From the NCBI GenBank assembly GCA_024291935.2, contig CM044306.1, positions 23,519,501 through 23,583,500 of the forward strand: a DNA stretch of 64,000 nucleotides, in the 5' to 3' direction. The stretch's first letter is position 1, and each line of letters begins with the position of its first letter. The position numbers were made by a program, and so were the translations under genes. Shown in pieces: positions 56,336 through 64,000 of the stretch. The stretch comes from Okapia johnstoni (lineage: Eukaryota > Chordata > Mammalia > Artiodactyla > Giraffidae). Under the pieces are notes generated by a model. That model did no database searches. It saw nothing but the letters and a program-made list of their open reading frames with translations, and was not told the origin of the DNA.

Positions 56336-56596
56336 TTAATCGTCATAGCCAGGATGGGCTCTGTGTATGGAAGAAAGCTAATCACACATATTGTGGCTTC
56401 AGAGGCTCCAGGTCCACCCTCTGAGCAAAAAAAAAAAAAAAAGCTTTTTGTTTTTTTTAACCTGGTGGCTCTTATCTGAAATCCCACCATTAGTGACTCA
56501 TGTCTTTTACTAAGACTTTGATCCTATCCTCTCAAGACGAGTAAGACTTTTACTGTTGGCTGTCATTTCACGTGTATATGATTGACTTCTAAAGCA
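56336..56596. other. Unassigned DNA with A and T runs
   Basis: An A run at about 56428-56442 followed by a T-rich run could pair as a weak hairpin. Nothing else recognised. Confidence 0.35.
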
Positions 56597-56900
56597 GTGC
56601 TCTTGAAGTGTGGTCCACAGACAACAGCATCTCTGTCATCTGCATACTGTTAGCACTGCAAGTCATGGCTTCTGCCCCAGACCTACTGAGTCAGAATTAC
56701 CTTGGTTCTCAAATTTCAGTGGATGTGCTTAAGTTGAAAAGTTTATTAAAACACAGCTTCCTGAAACAACTCCTCCCCACCCCATCCCTAGAGATTCTGA
56801 TTCAGCAAGTCAGGGGGAAAGACCCAATAATTTGCATTTCTAACAAGTTCTCAGATAACACAGTTGCCATGGTCTGGAGTCTATACCTTGAGTAGCACTG
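56597..56900 (+). mobile_element. MER5A hAT elements (one and a partial)
   Basis: GTGCTCTTGAAGTGTGGTCC..CCCCAGACCTACTGAGTCAG, then GGTTCTCAAATTTCAGTGGA..AATTTGCATTTCTAACAAGT..GAGTAGCACTG. The parts match MER5A ends and core; the middle suggests two overlapping copies. Confidence 0.75.
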
Positions 56901-57659
56901 AAACTGTTCTTGGGAGCAGATACTGAGAGGGGAGAAGGAGAATGAGCACCTTGGGGTAAAAAGATAGAGACAGGCTATTGTTGAGGGTACAGAATGAAAA
57001 CTTGAAGTGAAAAGCTGCTGAGGGTATGGGTTCACAATCATGCCTCTGTCTTTCCATTTGCATAAATTCAAATATTAAAACCATTAAGGGATTTAATACA
57101 ATATATAAATGTGTGTAAACTGAATTTATCTAGCCAAGGTAAAGTCTATTCTTGCCTTGCCTTTTGCTGAGCCCTGCCTCTCTCAGTTACAAATGGAAAT
57201 CTTCCTGGTCCCCTCTGACCATCAGTTAGCTCTCCAATTTCATTCCAGATTTAACTGCACTGCAGTGGCAGACAAAGCTGGCCTGATGGCAGGAATACTG
57301 TTCCCCGATGGTATCAGAACCTCTTCTGTATTTATGTTTGCTCTGCGACTGTCACTTGTATACAATCACATAGAGACTCTGATATTAAGACTTGGGCTAC
57401 AAATCACCCCCATGGCACAACTCTGGTGGAAAAGAAAAAGGGGCTTCAGTGGCAACCAGATAGCAAACACGAATTACATTGCCCTTGTACCAAAATAGGC
57501 ATCTTTAAGAAATCATGTCTTCTGGTCCTCCTTTGCTGTACTTCAGATAATATGGTACCCAGAGGAACCCAGATAGATAACAATCTCTTCTATTTGTAAA
57601 GACCACTTGTGAAGGAAACTACATAACCTCCTGGCACTGGAGTGTATTATTGTTCAGCA
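56901..57659. other. Single-copy upstream DNA
   Basis: The plus frame 57157-57498 has no known motif. No repeat recognised. Confidence 0.4.
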
Positions 57660-57965
57660 AGTATTCATTGTCCTCTCTGCCCTTCCATGGGGGGAGAAAA
57701 CTTACCACTCCACAGGTGATGGATTTAGCCACATGACTTGCTTTGGCCAGTGAAACATAAGCAGAGATTTCAACTCTACTTGCTTGGACTGGCTTGGCTT
57801 TTCCATTTCTATCCTTGGCTGTGAGAAGAGCACACTCCTGTCACTTTGGCCTGGGTCCCAGAATGAGAAGGTACACAGGGTGGACCTGAACAAGACCCAC
57901 AACCTGCAACAGAAGTACTGTAGCCCATCTGCAAACCAGTAAGCAAGAAATAAGTGCTGTAACTT
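57660..57965. mobile_element. Ancient LTR/MER-like repeat, uncertain
   Basis: CTTGCTTTGGCCAGTGAAAC, GGCCTGGGTCCCAGAATGAG and CAGTAAGCAAGAAATAAG resemble an ancient LTR-like family. Name not settled. Confidence 0.4.
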
Positions 57966-57991
57966 CTAGGATTTTAGGTTATTTGTTACAC

Positions 57992-58212
57992 AACATGCTA
58001 AGTCATTTTAGTCGTGTCTGACTCTTTGTGACCCCATGAACTATAGCCCTCCAGGTTTGTCTAACCATGGGGATTCTCCAGGCAAGAATACTGGAGTGGG
58101 TTGCTATACCTCCTCCAGGGGATCTTCTTGACTCAGGAACTGAACCCACATTTCTTACTTCTCCTGCATTAGCAGGCAGGTTTTTTACACAAGCACTACC
58201 TGGGAAGACTTC
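57992..58212 (-). mobile_element. Bov-tA SINE with scrambled head
   Basis: Minus-strand copy. Beyond the body, the head end is repeated imperfectly: CTACCTGGGAAG occurs at about 58197 and 58229, followed by pieces of AGCCCTGGGAAG up to 58250. Confidence 0.88.
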
Positions 58213-58498
58213 GGAAGCCCTGGGAAGCTACCTGGGAAGCCCTGGAAAGGTATACAGCACTGTTTAGTAAAGTTGACTGATACACTCCCTCAGGTGTCTG
58301 TTCCACTGAAATTTTGCCAGTAAGTTTTTACCTATCTAAACGGAATCCCTCATATATTAAGGTAAAGATCCATTTCCATCTGCAGGCCAAACAAGGAGTC
58401 ACTAGGTTACATCCTTGATTCTGAATTCAAGAAACGAAGCTTGATTTGTTTGATATCTATTTGGGCTACAAAAATAGAGATGCACTAAGGGCATGAGG
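58213..58498. other. Unassigned DNA
   Basis: After the duplicated SINE head pieces (to about 58250) nothing is recognised. Confidence 0.35.
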
Positions 58499-58733
58499 AG
58501 CTTCCCAGGTGGCGCTAGTGGTAAAGAACCTGCCTGCCAATGCAGGAGAGGTAAGAGGTGCTTACCTCCAGGTTCCCTCCCTGAGTCAGGAAGATCCCCT
58601 GGAGGAGGGTATGGCAACCCACTCCAGTATTCTTGCCTGGTGAATCCCATGGACAGAGGAGCCTGGTGGGCTGAAGTACAGAGGTTTGCAAAGAGTCAGA
58701 CACGACTGATGCGACTTGGCACACAGGCACAGG
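58499..58733 (+). mobile_element. Bov-tA SINE with internal palindrome
   Basis: Head GAGCTTCCCAGGTGGCGCTA and full body. Between A- and B-box regions it carries an extra palindrome GAGGTAAG-AGGTG-CTTACCTC (58548-58568). Confidence 0.92.
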
Positions 58734-58883
58734 GGAATGATTTCTTTTACAAAGTCTTGTTTATGCTTGTCTTTTTTGGAGCTATTAGAGGGTGGTTCCT
58801 CAAAAGTGACCATATCCTTCAGAAACCAGAGAGGTAGCAGTGGGAGAGGTGAGAGTTTAGAGACCTGATTAAAATACCATTAA

Positions 58884-59077
58884 AATGACTCAGTCATATC
58901 CAACTCTTTGCGACCACATAGACTGTAGCCCACCAGGCTTCTCTGTCCATGGGATTCTCCAGACAGGAATACTGGAATGGGTAGCCTTTCCCTTCTCCAG
59001 GAGATCTTCCCAACCCAGGGATAAAACCTTGGTCTCCTTCATTAGGAGGCAGATTCTTTACCACCTAGACTTCCCTT
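58884..59077 (-). mobile_element. Bov-tA SINE
   Basis: Minus-strand copy from ATGACTCAGTCATATCCAAC to the head complement CACCTAGACTTCCC, slightly truncated in the head. Confidence 0.9.
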
Positions 59078-59119
59078 ATTCTCTCTCAACTCTTACTTAG
59101 CACTTATCACAGTTTCCAA

Positions 59120-59292
59120 AATTTTCATTATTTGCCTGTTTTCTTTTTTTATTTGTCTCCCCCACTAGAAAGTGTTTTCATATGGCTAGGGACAGTGTTC
59201 ATCATGCTTACTATCACTTTATCCTCCAGTTCTCAGCAGACCCTGGCATGTAGCAGTAGCTCAAAAAATATTAGTTGAATAAATAAATGAAT
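59120..59292 (+). mobile_element. L2 LINE 3' end
   Basis: TTGTCTCCCCCACTAGAAAG, CAGACCCTGGCATGTAGCAG and GTTGAATAAATAAATGA match the L2 3' end in sense. Confidence 0.8.
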
Positions 59293-59409
59293 TCTAATTA
59301 GGCATGTCACTAGCCAGGTAAGGGGAAAACAATGAAAAAACAATGAGATCTACAATATAAAAATATAACTCCAGCATTATGTAATTTTTGTTCAGTGGGC
59401 ACCTAATTA

Positions 59410-59489
59410 TGAAAAACTTTGAATAACAATAATAATAATAAGTCAGTGGGGAGCCACAGAACAATTTCCAGCTGGGAAAGGACATGATC
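59410..59489 (-). mobile_element. L2 fragment, left part
   Basis: GGGAGCCACAGAACAATTTC and AAGGACATGATCA match antisense L2. Continues at 61479 after the L1 insertion. Confidence 0.55.
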
Positions 59490-59504
59490 AAGACAGCATC
59501 TTGG

Positions 59505-61463
59505 TACTGTACATAGAAAACCCTAAAGATCGTATCAGAAAATTGCTAGAACTAATCAGTGACTAGCAAATTTATAGGATACAAAATCAATACACAGAAA
59601 TCACTTGCATTTCTATATACTAACAATGAAAAAATCAGAAAGAGAAATTTAGGAATCAATCCCATTCACCACTGCAACAAAAAGAATCAAGTGTCTAGGA
59701 ATAAACTTTCCTAAGGAGACAAAAGAACTGTACACAGAAAATTATAAGACACTAATGAAAGAAATCAAAGATGACATAAACAGATGGAGAGATATTCCAT
59801 GTTCCTGGGTAGGAAGAATCAATACTGTGAAAATGACTATACTACCAAATGCAATCTACAGGTTCAATACGATCCCTATTAAATTACCAATGATATTTTT
59901 CACAGAACAGAAAATTTCATGATTCATATGTAAACACAAAAGACCCCAAATAGCCAAAGCAGTCTTGAGAAAGAAGAATGGAGCTGGAGGAATCAACCTT
60001 CCTGACTTCAGATTATACTACAAAGTTACAGTCATCAAGACAGTATGGTACTGGCAAAAAAACATAAATATAGACCAATCAAACAAGACAGAAAGCCCAG
60101 AAATAGACCCATGCACCTATGGGTACCTTATTTTTGACAAAGGAGGCAAGAATATACAATGGGGCAAAGACAGCCTTTTCAATAAATGGGTCTGGGAAAA
60201 TGGGACAGCTACATGTAAAAGATTGAAATCAGAACACTTCCTAACACCATACACAAAGATAAACTCAAAATGCGTTAAAGACCTAAATGTAAGGTCAGAA
60301 ACTATAAAACTCTTAGAAGAAAAAAGATAGGCAGAACACTCAGTGACATAAATCAAAGCAAGATTCTCTATGACCCACCTCAGTAACCTATAAGCAAGGT
60401 GAAAAGACAACCCTCAGAATGGGACAAAATAATAGCAAATGAAACAACTGATGAAGGATTAACTTCCAAAATATGCAAGCAGCTCATACAACTCAATACC
60501 AGAAAAACAAACAACCCAATCAAAAAGTGGGAAAAAGTCCTAAACAGACATTTCTCCAAAGAGGATATACAGATGGCTAACAAACACATGAAAAGATGCT
60601 CAACATCGCTCATTATTAGAGAAGTTCAAATCAAAACTACAATGAGATATCACCTAGTCAGAATGGCCATCATCAAAAAGTCTACAAACAATAAATTCTG
60701 GAGAGGGTGTGGGGAAAAGGGAATGCTCTTACACTGTTGGTGGAAATGTAAATTGATACAGCCACTATGGAAGACGGTATGGAGATTCTGTTAAAAACTA
60801 GGAATAAAACCACCATTTGACTCAGCGATCCCACTCTTAGGCATATACCCTGAAAATTGAAAAAGACACATGTATCCCATTGTTCATTACAGCACTATTT
60901 ACAATAGCTAGAACATGGAAGCAACCTAGATGTCCATCAACAGATGAATGGATAAAGAAGTTGTGGTGCATATACACAATGGAATATTACTCAGCCATTA
61001 AAAGGAATGCCTTTGAGTCAGCTCTAATGAGGTGGATGAACCTAGAACCTATTATACAGAGTGAAGTAAGTCAGAAAGAGAAAGATAAATATATTCTAAT
61101 GCATATATACGGAATCTGGAAAAATAGTACTGAAGAATTTACTTACAGGGCAGCAGTGGAGAAACAGACATAGAGAATAGACTTGTGGACATGGGGAGAG
61201 GGGAGGAGAGGGTGAGATGTATGGAAAGAGTAATAAGAAAACTTACTTTACCATATGTAAAATAGATAGCCAACGGGAATTTGCTGTATGGCTAAGGAAA
61301 CTCAAACAGGGGCTCTGTATCAACCTAGCGGGGTGGGATGGGGAGGGAGACAGGAGGGAAGTTCAAAAGAGAGGGGATATATGTATACCTATGGCTGATT
61401 CATGTTGAGGTCTGACAGAAAACAACAAAATTCTGTAAAGCAATTATCCTTCAATTAAAAAAA
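59505..61463 (+). mobile_element. L1, 5'-truncated, about 2 kb, with 15-bp duplication
   Basis: Encodes ORF2 from just after the RT active site to the C-terminus: frames 59965-60330, 60399-60794 and 60880-61173, with the knuckle [18 protein letters not shown] intact and YADD outside. Stops and indels separate the frames (for example TGA at 59921 and TAA at 60792). The 3'UTR ends AACAAAATTCTGTAAAGCAA and an A tail. AAGACAGCATCTTGG at 59490-59504 and 61464-61478 is perfect. Confidence 0.95.
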
Positions 61464-61478
61464 AAGACAGCATCTTGG

Positions 61479-61930
61479 GATAATGTATCTAATTGCTGTG
61501 TTCGGGGGTAGTTTCACAGAAAGAGCAGGTAGGAGGAAATTTCAAAGTGAGAGTGTGGGGTGGTGGTGGAAGTTACAAGGCATGAGATTGGGATAGAAGA
61601 TTCAGTGAGCTTCTCACCAGATAGGAAAGGGGGTCAGCAGATGGGGAGTGTCTGGATAGTTGAAAGCAGAAGCACACTTAGAAATATGGAAGTTTGGAGA
61701 AGAGGCCAACTGTGTTTGGGTGAGATGATAGGTTAATTTAGACACATGGAATTTTAGACAGTGGCTGGTGATCAAGTAAAAACACCCAGTCCCCGGTTAG
61801 AAATTCAGGACTGGATCTTGAGAGAGAGATCAGAGCTGGAAACCTGCACGCAGACATTAGACTCATGGAAGTGATGGGGTGGGAAGAGAAAAGCCAAAGA
61901 CGAAAGCCAGCCTTGAAGACTGACTAGTGA
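61479..61930 (-). mobile_element. L2 fragment, right part
   Basis: AATTGCTGTGTTCGGGGGTA, GGGTGAGATGATAGGTTAAT and AGATCAGAGCTGGAAACCTG resemble antisense L2, restoring the order cut by the L1. Confidence 0.5.
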
Positions 61931-62224
61931 CAAGTTGCAGGAGGGTGGGGAGTGGCTGATGAAAGGGCCAGAGCAAGCAGAATCAGCAAAGGGTTTCAGA
62001 GGCCAAAGGAAGGGAGTGGGCCGTATTTTGAGGTCCAGCCCTGTCTCTTGCTCTTTGGCTGTCAGACTTTGTGAGGCCTCTTTTAGGAGCAGAAGGAAAC
62101 ATCCTTCAACCTGACTTCCTTGCCTCTAACCACCTGGGTGGCTGGGGGCCCCAAGGCTCCATGAGCCTTTGAAGAAGATTCTAGGGAAAGGAAAATGGAG
62201 AAATACGATCAATAACAAACCTTG
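61931..62224. other. Single-copy upstream DNA
   Basis: Nothing recognised. Confidence 0.35.
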
Positions 62225-62530
62225 TTGTTTTTTTTTTTCCACTTCATATGCAGAAAGAAATCCAGGGCTGTAGCTGGTGCTATAATGAGTGTCTTCTGCG
62301 TGTTCAAAAGGTCATCTGGCATGGAGACAGGCTAAATTATTGCTGGAGTGTATGAATCTGAGGAGGTTCTCCATTAACATTTATTAGGAATTGTCATCGC
62401 TTCAACCCGAATGGGCCCCAGATGTGGAAACCCCGGCTGCCCCAGACTTCTCTTCCGGGCTGCAATCTCTCCTCTGATTTATTGTTATTAAACATGACCA
62501 GATTTTGTAGAGGGGAAAATTGAAGAAAGC
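62225..62530. promoter_or_regulatory. Candidate regulatory block with homeodomain-like sites
   Basis: Repeat-free. TTTATTGTTATTAAAC at 62478-62493, TCCATTAACATTTATTAGGA at about 62371-62390 and GGCTAAATTATTGC. Shares TTTATTGTTA with the block at 54522. Inferred only. Confidence 0.38.
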
Positions 62531-62954
62531 AACACACACATGGGGAACTGTTGGGTGGAGGCTGCCAAGAGAAACAAGCCATTTTATTCTATCTGGCGAC
62601 AGTGGGAGCACATGGAGACACAAACCGTTGTGCCTCTTTCCTAAATCAAAAACACACAGGCCTGAACCTCTGGGCATCTGTTCACAGGGCAAATGTCTTC
62701 ACCCTGAGGGTGAGCGAGGGTCAGTTGAAGGTAATGAGAAAGGCTAAAAATAGTCTGTGCTTAGAATTCTAGATGCCACGGCAGGGACCCTGTTCCTCAA
62801 AATATATTACCTTCCAGGCAGACTACTTCTTGGGAGTAAGTCACACCCTCTGGATATTAGGTCATTTTTCTTATCAGTAATATTTACTCTTCCACTGTGT
62901 AATGATTGTGAAAGATCCCAAGAAGTCAAAGTTAGAGCCCCACCTTCAGGTCAC
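62531..62954. other. Single-copy upstream DNA
   Basis: Frames at 62520-62772 and 62757-62960 have no known motif. Confidence 0.35.
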
Positions 62955-63090
62955 TTATAATCTATTTCATTTATTCACTCATTCAACATAATTTTATTAA
63001 GCATATATGATGTATCAGGCACTGTCACAGGTGTTGGGGAAATGTTAGTAAAACAGAGAGATAAAGTCCAGGCTGTCAGGGCACTGACAT
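62955..63090 (-). mobile_element. L2 LINE 3' end
   Basis: CACTCATTCAACATAATTTT, GATGTATCAGGCACTGTCAC and GTAAAACAGAGAGATAAAGT: antisense L2 end. Confidence 0.75.
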
Positions 63091-63179
63091 ATATGTGAGG
63101 GAACAAAGTCAGAAGCTATGAAAACGGTAGCTAATAGGCAAAGAAGTGTGTGAAAAGGAAGGCAGCAGAAAGAAAGGAT

Positions 63180-63352
63180 ACTGTATTAGGAATTAGGAAA
63201 CCTGAATCCCAGTCCTGGCCCCACTCCCTAAGAGTCTTGTGCCCTTACATAGGTTATTTAACTTCTTGAAACCCCAGCTTCTTGATTACAAAACAGTGAT
63301 AAACCTGCCTCGCCTTGTCTCATAGATTTCTTGTAAAAATTAAATGATGTGT
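63180..63352 (+). mobile_element. MIR SINE
   Basis: CCTGAATCCCAGTCCTGGCC, TTATTTAACTTCTTGAAACC and AAAATTAAATGATGTG match sense MIR. Confidence 0.8.
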
Positions 63353-63358
63353 TTGAGA

Positions 63359-63572
63359 GCTTCTCTGGTGGCTTGGTGGTGAAGAATCTGCCTGCCAATG
63401 CTGAAGATGCGGGTTCAATCCCTGGGTTGGGAAGATCCCCTGGAGAAGTGAATGGCAACCCACTCCAGTATTCTTGCCTGGGAAATCCCATGGACAGGGG
63501 AGCCTGGCGGGCTACAGTCCATGGGGTCGCAAAAGAATCAGACATGACTTCACGACTAAACAATAACAAATG
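63359..63572 (+). mobile_element. Bov-tA SINE
   Basis: GCTTCTCTGGTGGCTTGGTG head, intact body and ACGACTAAACAATAACAAAT tail. Confidence 0.93.
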
Positions 63573-63768
63573 GATTTGAAGAGTTCCTTGTAAACTGCAA
63601 GTTGCACTATGGTGTCAGGAGCTTTTGTGATAAGTGCCAAATAAATGAAAAGCCAAGTGTTGTAGGACAGTATGTTCCTGAGCCAGAAATCTGGGGACTC
63701 TTTTGCTTTCTCTTGGAAGAAAGAACAAGAAGGATTATCCCCAGGCACAGGACACATGTCCCTGTGCT
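63573..63768. other. Unassigned DNA
   Basis: Nothing recognised. Confidence 0.35.
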
Positions 63769-63976
63769 GTGCTTAGTCACTCAGTCATGTCCAACTCTTT
63801 GCGACCCCATGGTCGGTAGTCTTCCAGGTTCCTCTGTCCATGGGGATTCTCCAGGCAAGAACACTGGAGTGGGTTGCCATGCCCTCCTCCAGGGAATCTT
63901 CCCAACCCAGGGATCAAACACAGGTCTCCTGCATTGCAGGTGGATTCTTTATCATCTGAGCCACCAGGGAAGCCCA
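63769..63976 (-). mobile_element. Bov-tA SINE
   Basis: Minus-strand copy from GCTTAGTCACTCAGTCATGT to CCACCAGGGAAGCCC. The last 24 bases of the window (AAGAATACTGGAGTGGTTAC and on) look like the start of another Bov-A body, cut by the window edge. Confidence 0.93.
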
Positions 63977-64000
63977 AGAATACTGGAGTGGTTACCCTAT

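Noticed and set aside
32701..64000. HOXB1 or another HOX gene
   Set aside because: No homeobox-encoding frame is visible; proximity is inferred only from human gene order.

Overview
The window is nuclear DNA from a ruminant, most likely a bovid. It carries BovB (RTE) LINEs, many tRNA-headed Bov-tA/BovA2 SINEs, CHR-type cetartiodactyl SINEs and bovine-type L1 3' ends with a G-rich 3'UTR. Ancient MIR, L2, MER5A, MER20 and MaLR copies lie underneath. Species cannot be settled from repeats alone. Nothing bacterial, phage or CRISPR-like is present.

One host gene is recognised. On the minus strand, inside a CpG island at about 32.05-32.70 kb, a 16-codon reading frame (M-Q-A-A-A-A-L-P-E-E-I-L-W-L-L-E) ends at a consensus GT splice donor. 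It matches the N-terminus of SKAP1 (SKAP55, a T-cell adaptor). Bases 1-32188 are therefore intron 1 of SKAP1, and about 32.4-64 kb is upstream DNA. In human the flanking gene on that side is HOXB1, so the right half probably belongs to the SKAP1-HOXB1 interval; this is inference from known synteny. No HOX exon or SKAP1 exon 2 was found.

Layout. 0.2-9.6 kb is a dense pile of L1 fragments with later insertions: two young L1s, a SINE and a 5' half of BovB. 9.66-9.89 kb holds a retrocopy of the 28S rRNA 3' end. 9.9-15.3 kb has SINEs, an old L1 3'UTR, an L2 and single-copy DNA. 15.34-15.92 kb is a full-length U6 snRNA copy fused to an L1 3' end, bounded by one perfect 15-bp target-site duplication. 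18.4-22.7 kb is an old minus-strand L1 broken by CHR, BovB and a SINE-within-a-SINE. 22.7-32 kb is L1, MER20, CHR, a SINE head/BovB composite and much single-copy intron. 32.0-32.7 kb is the SKAP1 promoter. 32.7-64 kb is upstream DNA, richer in single-copy sequence and in MIR/L2, with five GC- or homeobox-motif-rich blocks that look like candidate regulatory elements, plus younger SINEs, BovB copies and a 2-kb L1 inserted into an L2.

The best finds are retrotransposition by-products: the U6-L1 chimera, the 28S rRNA retrocopy, and a tRNA-type SINE head joined to about 370 bp of BovB tail. All long open frames elsewhere are LINE remnants or chance frames. Repeat names come from memory of the consensus families; coordinates of ancient repeats are approximate.
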